Shown: piece after piece, positions 41,978 through 50,593 of the stretch | How positions within the stretch are numbered: the first letter of the stretch is position 1 | Layout of the letters: each line of letters starts with the position of its first letter | Assembly (NCBI RefSeq): GCF_006717095.1 | Contig: NZ_VFQE01000001.1 | Location: 310,001 to 374,000 of the forward strand | Reading direction: 5' to 3' | Source: Blastococcus colisei | GTDB taxonomy: Bacteria; Actinomycetota; Actinomycetes; Mycobacteriales; Geodermatophilaceae | Length of the DNA: 64,000 bases | The notes under the pieces: generated by a model | What the model was told of the DNA's origin: nothing | The model's database searches: none | Seen by the model: the letters and a program-made list of their open reading frames with translations, nothing else | Position numbers and translations under genes: made by a program

Positions 41978-42790
41978 GTGGCCCAGCACACGACGCGAGG
42001 CGGTGCCGTCCTCGTCACCGGTGCGGCGTCGGGCATCGGCGAGGCGGCCGCACGGCTGCTCGCGGCACGGGGGCAGCACGTCGTCGTCACGGACCGGGAC
42101 GGCGAAGGCGCCGCGGCGGTGGCCGCCGACATCGAGCGCGCGAGCGGGTCGGCCGAGTCCGTGTGCATCGACGTCGCGGACGACGACTCCGCGCGGCGTG
42201 CGTTCGACGAGCTGCGCGGGCGGGGTGTCGCGGTCGACGGGTTGGTCAACAGCGCGGGAGTCGCCAGCCGCTACCGGTTCCAGGACATGCCGGTCAGCGA
42301 GTGGGAGCGCGTCCTGGCCGTTAACCTCACCGGCACCATGCGCGTGACGCAGCTGGTGGTGGCCGACCTGCTGGCGCGCGGCGCCGGTGGCGCCGTCGTA
42401 AACGTGGCGTCGGTGATGGCGCACTTCGCGGCCCCCAACCTGGCCTCCTACGTCGCGTCCAAGGGCGGGATCGCGATGCTCACCCGGGCGACTGCGCTCG
42501 AGCTGGCTGCCCACGGCATCCGGGTCAACGCGGTGAGCCCGGGCTACGTGGAGTCCGGCATGACCGTCCGGGGATTCGCCGTCCCGAGGTTCCGCGACGC
42601 CGTCCTCGCCCGCACGCCGATGGGCCGCTTCGGCACCCCCGGCGACATCGCCGGGGTGATCGCCTTCCTCCTGTCTCAGGACGCCGGCTTCCTCACCGGT
42701 CAGGTCATCCCCGTCGACGGCGGCATGTCAGCGGGCGACGCGTCTCTCGCGTCACCGTCGGCCGACGAGCTGGCAGCGGTGTCCCGGTGA
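41978..42790 (+). CDS. Short-chain dehydrogenase/reductase
   Basis: A 270-residue classical SDR. TGAASGIGEAAARL is the cofactor motif, VNSAGVAS replaces the common NNAG, NVASVMAHF supplies the Ser, and YVASKGG the Tyr and Lys of the catalytic set. The C-terminal LTGQVIPVDGGMS is typical. An Asp after strand 2 (VVVTDRDG) suggests NAD rather than NADP. It would oxidise an alcohol to the ketone, or the reverse, in the island's pathway, possibly supplying the substrate of the monooxygenase. GTG 41978 follows GGAGGAG. Confidence 0.9.
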   Translation: MAQHTTRGGAVLVTGAASGIGEAAARLLAARGQHVVVTDRDGEGAAAVAADIERASGSAESVCIDVADDDSARRAFDELRGRGVAVDGLVNSAGVASRYRFQDMPVSEWERVLAVNLTGTMRVTQLVVADLLARGAGGAVVNVASVMAHFAAPNLASYVASKGGIAMLTRATALELAAHGIRVNAVSPGYVESGMTVRGFAVPRFRDAVLARTPMGRFGTPGDIAGVIAFLLSQDAGFLTGQVIPVDGGMSAGDASLASPSADELAAVSR

Positions 42791-42875
42791 GCGACCCGAC
42801 CCGCTGAGTCCCCTCCCTCCCTCCCATCCCAGACCCACCGCGATCAGCCGCGGTGTCACCCCCAAGGAGCAGGCC

Positions 42876-44069
42876 ATGAGCAGGTCCACGAGGTTCGCGA
42901 TCGGCATCGCGATCACCGCCACCGTCGTGAGCGGGTGCGGCGGCGGGTCCGACGATGCCGGAGGTGGCGCCGAAGCGGCGTCGTCCGACGAGCCCATCGT
43001 CATCGGGGCCTCCGTCTCGCTGACCGGCCCCTACGCCTCGAGCGGCGCCAACGTGTCCAACGGGTACCAGCTCGCGGTCGACCAGATCAACGAAAACGGT
43101 GGCGTGCTGGGCCGCCAGCTGGAGCTCGACCTCCAGGACGACCAGAGCGACGCAGGCATCGTCAGCCGCCTCTACACCGAGTTTCTCGGCACCGACGAGG
43201 TCGACGCCGTCCTCAGCCCGTACGGCAGCGCCCTGTCCGGACCGGCCGCCCAGCTCGCCGAGCGGTACCAGACTCCCATGGTGCACAGCCAGACGTCGTC
43301 GGCCGCCGTGTTCGAGGGCACGGAGTGGAGCGTCATGGCCGGACTCGGCCCTGGCGACGAGGTGCTGGCGCAGGTGCCGGCGTTCGCCGTGGAGGCCGGG
43401 TACACCGACATCACCCTGGTCAACAACGACCTCGACGCCTTTAGCGCCATCTGCGACGGCGTGGAGGCGGCGATCGAGGACGCCGGCGCCACCCTGGTCG
43501 ACCGCATCGAGTACGCCGCCGCAACCAGCGACTTCTCCTCCACGGCCCTCCGGATCTCCGAGGGTGCCCCCGAGGTCGTCGTCATGTGCTCGGCGATCCA
43601 GGACTCGATCGGCCTGACCCGGGCGCTGGACCAGCAGGGCTTCCGTCCGGCCGTGGTCGCCTCGCCGACCGCCGTGGACCCGGCCTTCGCCGAGTCGCTC
43701 GGTGCACTGGCCGAGAAGGCCGTCGGGTACACGCAGTTCGCGCCCGCTCTCGGTTACGAGGGGTCCGAGGAGTTCGTCGAGGGCTACGAGGCCGAGCACG
43801 GCACGGTGAACACCCAGGCCGCCGGCGCCTACGCCACCGTCCAGGTGCTGGCCGCTGCCATCGAGGAGGCTGGCTCCACCGAGAAGGAGGCCGTGAACAC
43901 CGCGCTCCACGAGGGCACGTTCGAGACCATCCTGGGTGAGTACAGCGTCGACGAGAACGGCGTCCAGACCGGTTACGAGCCGGTTCTGTTCCAGTGGATC
44001 GGCGGCGAGCAGGTCATCGTCTACCCGAGCGACGTCGAGGGCGCCGTCGAGCCCCAGCTGCCCTACTGA
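42876..44069 (+). CDS. Branched-chain amino acid-type ABC transporter substrate-binding lipoprotein
   Basis: A 397-residue LivK/Leu-Ile-Val-type periplasmic binding protein. The signal peptide ends in the lipobox VVSGC (Cys21), followed by a Gly/Ser/Asp linker and the mature domain beginning IVIGASVSLTGPYASSGANV. Paralogues of this family often bind aromatic acids, amides or other catabolic substrates rather than amino acids; here the context of a degradation island suggests it captures the pathway's substrate. AAGGAG precedes ATG 42876. It leads a four-gene transporter unit ending at 47623. Confidence 0.9.
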   Translation: MSRSTRFAIGIAITATVVSGCGGGSDDAGGGAEAASSDEPIVIGASVSLTGPYASSGANVSNGYQLAVDQINENGGVLGRQLELDLQDDQSDAGIVSRLYTEFLGTDEVDAVLSPYGSALSGPAAQLAERYQTPMVHSQTSSAAVFEGTEWSVMAGLGPGDEVLAQVPAFAVEAGYTDITLVNNDLDAFSAICDGVEAAIEDAGATLVDRIEYAAATSDFSSTALRISEGAPEVVVMCSAIQDSIGLTRALDQQGFRPAVVASPTAVDPAFAESLGALAEKAVGYTQFAPALGYEGSEEFVEGYEAEHGTVNTQAAGAYATVQVLAAAIEEAGSTEKEAVNTALHEGTFETILGEYSVDENGVQTGYEPVLFQWIGGEQVIVYPSDVEGAVEPQLPY

Positions 44070-44103
44070 CCGGCAGCGGTGACGGCGAGGAGAGGGGCGG
44101 GGC

Positions 44104-44967
44104 GTGACCTACGTACAGGTGGTGCTCAACGGCATCCTGCTGGGCGGCTTCTACCTCCTGATGGCGCAGGGGCTGAATCTGGTCTTCGGTGTCATGGGGA
44201 TCGTGAACCTGGCCCACGGCGCGTTCATCGTGCTGGGTGGCCTGGGCGTCTTCAGCCTGTACGAGGCCGGGGTGAACCCGTTCCTCGGCCTGGTCATCGT
44301 CCTGATCGCGGGGGCGGCGCTCGGTGCGCTGGTCCAGTGGGCGGTCATCGAGCGGATCCGCGGGACGGCGAAGCAGCACGAGCTGCTGACCCTGATGGCG
44401 ACGTTCGGGCTGTCCTACATCCTCATCAACATCGCGCAGCAGGTCTGGGGTTCGAACTACCGGACGATCCCCTTTCTGCAGTCGGCGTTGACGGTGGGCC
44501 CGTTCCGCTTCTCCCTCTCCCTGGTGGTCGGGGTCGCGCTCGCTGCGGTCATCACGCTGAGCATCGCGTTCTGGCTCACCCGGACCCGCGCCGGCATGAG
44601 CTTGCGGGCGCAGGCGCAGAGCCCGGTGGGGGCCGGGGCGTGCGGGATCAATCCCCGCAGGCTCCGGCTGGTCGGGTTCAGCGTGGGAGCGGCGGTCGCC
44701 GCGGCGGCCGGGATGCTGCTGGTCATGACCCAGCCGATCGCCCCCCAGGAGGCTACGAACTTCACGATCGTGGCGTTCGTGGTCATCGCCCTGGGCGGGC
44801 TCGGCAACTACAAGGGCGCCGTCGCCGGTGCCGTCCTGGTGGGGGTGGTCCAGACTCTCGCCGGCTACCAGATGGGTGCCGTCATCCAGGGCGCGGCGCC
44901 CTACCTGATGCTGATCCTGGTGATGCTCTTCCGGCCCGCCGGGCTGCTCACGAGGAAGGCTGCCTGA
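44104..44967 (+). CDS. LivH-type ABC transporter permease
   Basis: A 287-residue permease with about eight helices and the LivH pattern VLNGILLGGFYLLMAQGLNLVFGVMGIVNLAHG at the start, and the EAA-like loop VGAGACGINPRRLRLVGFSVG that contacts the ATPase. It forms the membrane pore with the LivM part of the next protein. Start GTG 44104; its TGA overlaps the next ATG by one base. Confidence 0.93.
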   Translation: MTYVQVVLNGILLGGFYLLMAQGLNLVFGVMGIVNLAHGAFIVLGGLGVFSLYEAGVNPFLGLVIVLIAGAALGALVQWAVIERIRGTAKQHELLTLMATFGLSYILINIAQQVWGSNYRTIPFLQSALTVGPFRFSLSLVVGVALAAVITLSIAFWLTRTRAGMSLRAQAQSPVGAGACGINPRRLRLVGFSVGAAVAAAAGMLLVMTQPIAPQEATNFTIVAFVVIALGGLGNYKGAVAGAVLVGVVQTLAGYQMGAVIQGAAPYLMLILVMLFRPAGLLTRKAA

Positions 44968-46862
44968 TGACCGACCACCCCGGAACCCCGGTGGACCGCC
45001 CGGCCGAGCCCGGCCGGGGCTCGCTGGTCGCCACCTTGATCGGCCGCGGACGCGGCGCCGCCAGCACGCGGCACACCGGCGGCCGGCTGCCCTCCACGCG
45101 CAGCGACGCCCTCCAGGCGCTGGCCCTGGTGGTGCTGGTGTGTCTGTTCCTGTCCTGGGGGCTGCTGGGCTCGCTGTCGACCAATCAGCTGGCCATCGAC
45201 ATCGCCATGTTCGTCGCGCTGGCCTATGCGTTCAACGTCATCAGCGGGTTCACCGGCTACATCTCGTTCGGCCAGGTGGTCTTCTTCGGCCTGGGCGCGT
45301 TCGCGACGGCGCTGCTGATCATCCACCTGGACGTCCCCTGGTTCCTCGCGACGCTGCTGGGCGGCGCCGGCGCCGCGCTGCTCGCGGTGCCCATCGGCGC
45401 GGTCATGCTGCGGTTGCAGGGGATCTACTTCGCGCTGGGGATGTTCGGTCTGGCCTACATCGTCCATCTGCTCCTGTCCCAGTGGGACTTCACCGGTGGC
45501 TCCACCGGTCTGGTCGTCCCCGGCGTCATCGCGCAGAAACCGGTGCTGCTCGGCGTCACCGGCGTCGCGGTCGCAGCGTTCGCCGTGAACGCGTTCATGG
45601 CCCGGTCCTCGTTCGGCCTGCGCGCCATGGCCGTGCGCGACGACGAGCAGGTCGCCGCGGCGATGGGCGTGCCCACCACGCGGATCAAGGTCCTGGCGTT
45701 CCTGCTCAGTGCCGTCTTCCCAGCAGTGGTCGGAGGGATGGTCGCCTACAACCGCGGCTTCATCGACACCTCGTCGGTGTTCAACCCCGCGATCGACCTG
45801 CAGGTCATCGTCCTGGTGCTCGCCGGGGGGATCGGGACCCTCTGGGGACCGCTCATCGGCGCGGTGCTTCTCACCGTCGTCAGCGACCAGCTCGCCGACT
45901 CATTCCCCGACTACCAGCTTGCGCTGTTCGGCTTGCTGGTCATCCTCGTGACGATCTTGCTGCCGGGCGGGATCGTGTCGGTGGTCAACCGTTGGGGCTG
46001 GTTGCGGCGCGCGATCGTCCGCGGCACGGCCGACCTGCCCGCCACGACCGACCTGGAACGCGAGCTGGCTGCGGCGCACACCCCGCGGGCAGACCGTCGC
46101 GACGGCGAGGAGCTGCTCGTCTGCACCGACGTCGGCGTCACCTTCGGTGGCGTGCAGGCGCTGCGTGGCGTCGACTTCACCGTCCGCCGCGGCGAGACGG
46201 TGTTCATCATCGGCGCCAACGGAGCCGGTAAGACCACGCTGTTCAACGCCATCACCGGCGTCGTCACGCCGTCGTCGGGCAGCGTCGTGTTCGACGGCCG
46301 GCCGGTGCACAAGGTGCCGGCGCACCAGCTGGCCCGGCGCGGTCTGGCCCGCACCTTCCAGATCCCTCGTCCCTTCGCGTCCATGACGGTGTGGGAGAAC
46401 GTCTACCTCGCCGCGCTCGGCGGCCGGCACCGGCGTCAGGCGCGGGAGCAGGCGGCCTGGGTCGTGCGGGTGCTGGGCCTCGAGGAGATCCGGTTCGCCG
46501 CGTCCGACACGCTCGCCGTCGGCCACCGGCGGATGGTCGAGTTGGGACGGGCGCTCGCGCTCGGGCCGTCGCTGATCCTGCTCGACGAGGTCATGGCGGG
46601 CATGTCCGACGACGAGCTCGAGCGCGTGCGCGACGCGATCCGCCGCATGCCGGCCTTCGGGGTGGACGCGGTCGCCGGAATCGAGCACGTCATCAAGGCC
46701 ATCGTCGACCTGGCCGACGAGATCGTCGTCATGGACCGGGGGGCCAGGATCATCTCCGGCGAACCGAACGAGATCCTGCGGCACCCCGAGGTGATCCGCG
46801 CCTATCTCGGCACCGGTGGCGGACTGGACGCCGCCGCCCCCGCAGCCAGGGACGTGCAGTGA
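44967..46862 (+). CDS. Fused LivM permease and LivG ATPase
   Basis: A 631-residue fusion. Residues 40-345 are a LivM permease (NVISGFTGYISFGQVVFFGLGA; RSSFGLRAMAVRDDEQVAAAMG), a charged linker follows, and residues 385-620 are a LivG-type ATPase with Walker A GANGAGKTT, RTFQIPRPFASMTVWENV, Walker B LILLDEVMAGMSDDE and switch His in AGIEHVIKA. The ABC signature, normally LSxGQ, reads LAVGHRRMVELGRAL, an altered form, and DEV replaces DEP. The protein thus supplies one permease and one ATPase half; LivF supplies the other ATPase. It overlaps both neighbours by one base. Confidence 0.92.
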   Translation: MTDHPGTPVDRPAEPGRGSLVATLIGRGRGAASTRHTGGRLPSTRSDALQALALVVLVCLFLSWGLLGSLSTNQLAIDIAMFVALAYAFNVISGFTGYISFGQVVFFGLGAFATALLIIHLDVPWFLATLLGGAGAALLAVPIGAVMLRLQGIYFALGMFGLAYIVHLLLSQWDFTGGSTGLVVPGVIAQKPVLLGVTGVAVAAFAVNAFMARSSFGLRAMAVRDDEQVAAAMGVPTTRIKVLAFLLSAVFPAVVGGMVAYNRGFIDTSSVFNPAIDLQVIVLVLAGGIGTLWGPLIGAVLLTVVSDQLADSFPDYQLALFGLLVILVTILLPGGIVSVVNRWGWLRRAIVRGTADLPATTDLERELAAAHTPRADRRDGEELLVCTDVGVTFGGVQALRGVDFTVRRGETVFIIGANGAGKTTLFNAITGVVTPSSGSVVFDGRPVHKVPAHQLARRGLARTFQIPRPFASMTVWENVYLAALGGRHRRQAREQAAWVVRVLGLEEIRFAASDTLAVGHRRMVELGRALALGPSLILLDEVMAGMSDDELERVRDAIRRMPAFGVDAVAGIEHVIKAIVDLADEIVVMDRGARIISGEPNEILRHPEVIRAYLGTGGGLDAAAPAARDVQ

Positions 46863-47623
46863 TGAAGCTCGGTCGAGGGTCCGCCGTCTCCAGGGTGGAC
46901 GACACGGGCGCCGGCCCCGCGCTGGAGGTCACCGACCTCCAGGCCGGCTACGGCGCGCTACGCGTGCTGCACGGCATCACCCTGAGCGTCGCCCCCAACG
47001 AGGTGGTCGGCGTGCTGGGGGCCAACGGGGCCGGGAAGACCACCCTGCTGAGAGCGATCTCCGGCGCCGTCCGCCCCCAGGGGGGTTCGGTCGTCCTCCA
47101 CGGGCGGACCGTCACGGGGATGCCGGACTACGAGCTGACCCGGGCCGGCGTGGGTCATGTGCCCAGCGGTCGGGAGCTGTTCGCCGACCTGAGCGTTGAC
47201 GACAACCTGATGATGGGCGCCCACTCGGTCCCCGCCGCGCGCGCCGGTGAGCTGCGGGATCGGGTCCTGGAGCTGTTCCCCGCCCTCGGGTCGATGCTGG
47301 ACCGGCGGGCCGGCGCCCTGTCCGGCGGCGAGCAGCAGATGCTGGCGTTCGGCCGGGCGCTGATGACAGACCCGTCCTTGCTGCTGCTCGACGAGCCGTC
47401 GACCGGGCTGGCTCCGGCGATCGTGGCCTCGTTGTTCGACGCGTTGCGACAGCTGATCGCCGAGGGCGGCATGAGCGTGGTCCTCGTGGAGCAGAACGCA
47501 GGGTTGGCCCTCGAGGTGGTCGAGCGTGCCTTCGTCCTCCGCCAAGGCCGGATCGTCCTGGCTGGGACGGCTGCGGATCTGGGGAACGACACCCAGCTGG
47601 TCGACGCCTATCTGGGGGCTTGA
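46862..47623 (+). CDS. LivF-type ABC transporter ATPase
   Basis: A 253-residue ATPase with all motifs intact: Walker A GANGAGKTTLL, VPSGRELFADLSVDDNL (the LivF Q-loop region), signature LSGGEQQMLAFGRAL, Walker B LLLLDEPSTGLAP and switch region VVLVEQNAGLAL. It pairs with the ATPase half of the upstream fusion, in which the signature is altered, so the two nucleotide sites are probably unequal. The ATG overlaps the fusion gene's stop by one base. A 178-bp gap without a gene follows. Confidence 0.93.
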   Translation: MKLGRGSAVSRVDDTGAGPALEVTDLQAGYGALRVLHGITLSVAPNEVVGVLGANGAGKTTLLRAISGAVRPQGGSVVLHGRTVTGMPDYELTRAGVGHVPSGRELFADLSVDDNLMMGAHSVPAARAGELRDRVLELFPALGSMLDRRAGALSGGEQQMLAFGRALMTDPSLLLLDEPSTGLAPAIVASLFDALRQLIAEGGMSVVLVEQNAGLALEVVERAFVLRQGRIVLAGTAADLGNDTQLVDAYLGA

Positions 47624-47801
47624 CCCCCGCTCGTCCCGGGTGGAGCCCGTCGTGCGCAGGGTCGGCAGGCGTCGCCGCGATTGCCGCATGTCCCTCGCGC
47701 CGACGCGGCCGATGGACGGGGACCGACCGGGTCGGGTGCACGGTCGGCCCCCGCTGCCGGTGGGCGTCGGCGGGACGCCAGTCGTCCGGCCGACGGGCGC
47801 C

Positions 47802-49442
47802 TCAGGGGGTGCGGGAGAAGCCGGCGTAGCCGTCCTGCGCGACCTGGTCGCACTCGCGCCGGTAGCGGCGCAGCCCGCCGGCGTAGGGCATGAACACCCG
47901 CGGCTTGCCGGGGATCTCGGCGCCCAGGTAGTAGGAGGCGGCCTCCCAGTAGAGCGTTCCCGCCGCTGCGGCGTTCACGTGCGCCACCCACTCCGCCTCG
48001 GCGTCCCGCTGGGCCTCGATGGTGGGTGTGCCCTCGGCAAGGGACCGGGTGAGCAGGTCCGACACCCAGTCGACGTGCTGCTCGATGGAGACCATCACGT
48101 TGCCCAGCAGCGACGGGCTGCCGGGGCCGGCGATGATGAACATGTTGGGGAAGCCTGAGGTGGCCAGGCCGAGGTAGGTCAGCGGCCCGCCCTGCCAGTG
48201 CTCGCGCAGGGTCTCCCCGCCACGGCCGCGGATCTCCGGCCGCAGCAGCGAGCCGGTCATGGCGTCGAAGCCCGTCGCGAAGACGATGACGTCGAGTTCG
48301 TACTCCGCCGTCGACGTGTGCAGGCTGGTCTCGGTGACCTTGGCCAGCGGCGACTCGGCGATGTCCACGAGCGTGACGTTCGGCCGGTTGAACGTCTCGT
48401 AGTAGCCGGTGTCCACGCACGGTCGCTTGGCCCCGTAGGGGTACGTGCGTGGGGTCAGCTTCTCGCGCAGCTCCGGGTCCTCGACCCGCTCTGCGATCTT
48501 CGACCGGATGAAGTCCGCCGCGGTGTCGTTGGACTCGCGGTTGGTGAGCAGGTCCGAGTAGCTGAGGAGGAATCCGAACCCGGCCGTGGCCCAGTACTCC
48601 TCGTAGTGCGCGCGGCGTTCCTTGTCGTCGACCTCGAGCGCCGACTGGCGCGTGATCGGCACAGAAAGCCCGGTGGGTGACTTGCGCAGCAGCTCACGAC
48701 GCTGTGGCAGTTCGGCCCGGATGGCCGCCCGGTCGGCGTCGGTGAGGACCTGGTGGCGGGCGGGCACGCTGAAGGTGGGTGTCCGCTGGAAGACGAACAG
48801 TTGGTCGACGACCGGGGCGACCGTCGGGATGACCTGGATGCCCGAGGAGCCGGTGCCGATCACACCCACACGCTTGTCCGTGAGGTCGACGGGTTCGGCG
48901 GGCCAGTCAGCGGTGTGCAGCACCTGTCCGCGGAAGTCCCCGAGGCCGTCGAGCTCGGGCCGCTTGGTGGCCGAGAGACATCCGGTGGCCATGACCAGGT
49001 AGCGACCCCGACCGGTCAGGCCGTTCTCGCAACTCACGTGCCAATGGGACGAGTCCTCGTCCCAGGACGCCTCGACGACCCGGGCACCCAGGGAGATGTC
49101 GCTGCGCAGGTCGAACTTGTCGGCAACGTGGTGGACGTAGCGGAGGATCTCCGGCTGCGTCGCGTAGCGCTCGCTCCAGTTCCACTCCTCGTCGAGCTCA
49201 CTGGAGAAGGAGTAGGAGTAGTCGGTGCTGTCGACGTCGCAGCGCGCGCCGGGGTAGCGGTTCCAGTACCAGACGCCCCCGACGTCGTCCCCGGCCTCGA
49301 GGACCTGCACCGAGAGGCCCCGCTCGTCGCGCAGCTCCCGCAGCATCGCCAGGCCGGCGAAGCCGGCGCCGACGACGACCACGTCGACGTCGAACGCAGG
49401 GGCCGTGCCGGGATCGACTGGGGCGGGGGTGGGGAGGGTCAT
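47802..49442 (-). CDS. Type I Baeyer-Villiger monooxygenase
   Basis: A 546-residue flavoprotein monooxygenase. It has the FAD motif VVVGAGFAGLAML, the Baeyer-Villiger fingerprint in FRGQVLHTADWP (FxGxxxHxxxWP), the NADPH Rossmann motif VIGTGSSGIQV and the second conserved ATG region VIVFATGFDAMTG. With NADPH and O2 it would insert oxygen next to a ketone to give an ester or lactone. Length and motifs fit the cyclohexanone/cyclopentanone monooxygenase class. ATG 49442 removes 21 unlikely residues. It is divergent from an esterase, with operator copy 4 between them. Confidence 0.93.
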   Translation of the reverse strand: MTLPTPAPVDPGTAPAFDVDVVVVGAGFAGLAMLRELRDERGLSVQVLEAGDDVGGVWYWNRYPGARCDVDSTDYSYSFSSELDEEWNWSERYATQPEILRYVHHVADKFDLRSDISLGARVVEASWDEDSSHWHVSCENGLTGRGRYLVMATGCLSATKRPELDGLGDFRGQVLHTADWPAEPVDLTDKRVGVIGTGSSGIQVIPTVAPVVDQLFVFQRTPTFSVPARHQVLTDADRAAIRAELPQRRELLRKSPTGLSVPITRQSALEVDDKERRAHYEEYWATAGFGFLLSYSDLLTNRESNDTAADFIRSKIAERVEDPELREKLTPRTYPYGAKRPCVDTGYYETFNRPNVTLVDIAESPLAKVTETSLHTSTAEYELDVIVFATGFDAMTGSLLRPEIRGRGGETLREHWQGGPLTYLGLATSGFPNMFIIAGPGSPSLLGNVMVSIEQHVDWVSDLLTRSLAEGTPTIEAQRDAEAEWVAHVNAAAAGTLYWEAASYYLGAEIPGKPRVFMPYAGGLRRYRRECDQVAQDGYAGFSRTP

Positions 49443-49500
49443 CTCGCTCCTGTCACGACGGAACCGGGCTGGCTCGACGCTAGGTGGCCTGGCGCCATCT

Positions 49501-49518
49501 GTCAACGTTGGTGTTGAC
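49501..49518. promoter_or_regulatory. Island operator copy 4 (between monooxygenase and esterase)
   Basis: GTCAACGTTGGTGTTGAC, perfect half-sites. It lies 58 bp upstream of the monooxygenase start (minus strand) and 82 bp upstream of the chosen esterase start (plus strand), so one site may control both. Confidence 0.85.
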
Positions 49519-49600
49519 GAATGTGACCCGGGTGGCGGAGCATGGGAATCCGGCGGCGCTACGGTGCCGCACCTACGGGGGCGACGAGGGGAACGGCGGC

Positions 49601-50557
49601 ATGGGTGGCGGTGTGTGGCCGGGGGAGCTGAACCCGGATTCCCGGGCGCTCATCGACGCCTTCGTGGCTCAGGGTGTCCAGCCGTACGACCGGCTGAGCG
49701 TCCTGGAGGCGCGGGCGATGGTGGCCGGTTCGACCCGGCTCCAGGGGCCCCGCATCGAACTCCCGTCCGTCCGCGATCTTCTCCTGCCCGCTCGCGCCGG
49801 TCGGTTGCCGGTCCGCGTCTACCATCCCGCGCCGGGGCAGTCGCTCCCGCTCGTCGTCTACTTCCACGGCGGCGGCTTCGTCACCGGCAGCGTCGCCGTC
49901 GCCGACCGGCCATGCCGCCTGCTCGCCCGGGCCGGGCGCTGCGTCGTGGCGTCGGTGGAGTACCGGCTGGCTCCCGAGTGCCCGTTCCCCGGCCCCTTGG
50001 ACGACGCTCTGGACTCCACCCGGTGGCTGGCCGCCCATGCCGACGAGCTCGGTGCGGATGCCGAACGCCTGGTGATCGCCGGCGACAGTGCGGGTGGGAA
50101 CCTTGCGGCGGCGACGGTGCAGCGGATCGTCGCCGTTGGCGGGCCGACGATCGCCCACCAGATGCTGCTGTACCCGACGCTCGCGCCGAGTCGGGACAGT
50201 GCGTCGGAATCCCTCGTCGAGAACGGTGAGGGATACCTCCTCACCCGCGGGTCGCTCGACTGGTTCTGGGACCACTACCTGCCGGACCCGGCCGCCACAC
50301 GGGATCCGCGGGCCGCACCGCTGTTGGCCGAGAACCTGGCGGGGCTGCCGGGGACGACGATCGTCGTCCCTGAGTTCGATCCCCTGCGCGATGAGGGGCT
50401 CGCCTACGCCGACCGGCTACGGGCGGCCCTCGTGGACGTCGAGGTGGATCGAGTCCCTGGAGCGCTGCACGGATTCTGGTGGATGGCCGGCGCGCTCTCC
50501 CAGGCGGGCGAGCTGACCGAGCGTCTCGGGGCTCGATTGCGCGCCCTGCTCGAATGA
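49601..50557 (+). CDS. HSL-family alpha/beta hydrolase (esterase)
   Basis: A 318-residue hormone-sensitive-lipase-type esterase. The oxyanion motif is VYFHGGGFVTGS, the nucleophile is in IAGDSAGGNLAAA, the Asp in VPEFDPLRDEGLAYADRL and the His in PGALHGFWWMAG. Together with the divergent Baeyer-Villiger enzyme it would hydrolyse the ester or lactone that the monooxygenase makes. ATG 49601 follows GAGGGGAA and fits the family N-terminus; an in-frame GTG at 49530 is possible. No signal peptide, so it is cytoplasmic. Confidence 0.88.
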   Translation: MGGGVWPGELNPDSRALIDAFVAQGVQPYDRLSVLEARAMVAGSTRLQGPRIELPSVRDLLLPARAGRLPVRVYHPAPGQSLPLVVYFHGGGFVTGSVAVADRPCRLLARAGRCVVASVEYRLAPECPFPGPLDDALDSTRWLAAHADELGADAERLVIAGDSAGGNLAAATVQRIVAVGGPTIAHQMLLYPTLAPSRDSASESLVENGEGYLLTRGSLDWFWDHYLPDPAATRDPRAAPLLAENLAGLPGTTIVVPEFDPLRDEGLAYADRLRAALVDVEVDRVPGALHGFWWMAGALSQAGELTERLGARLRALLE

Positions 50558-50559
50558 GC

Positions 50560-50589
50560 GGGGCGGGGCGGAGTGCTCCGCCCCGCCCC
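50560..50589. terminator. Bidirectional hairpin terminator
   Basis: A 14-bp perfect stem, GGGGCGGGGCGGAG (50560-50573) with CTCCGCCCCGCCCC (50576-50589) and a 2-nt loop, lies between the convergent esterase (ends 50557) and thiolase (ends 50594). Confidence 0.75.
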
Positions 50590-50593
50590 CCAC

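Noticed and set aside
42876-47623. Calling the Liv-type importer a true branched-chain amino acid transporter
   Set aside because: The family is used for many substrates and the genes sit inside a catabolic regulon, so an amino acid role is not supported.
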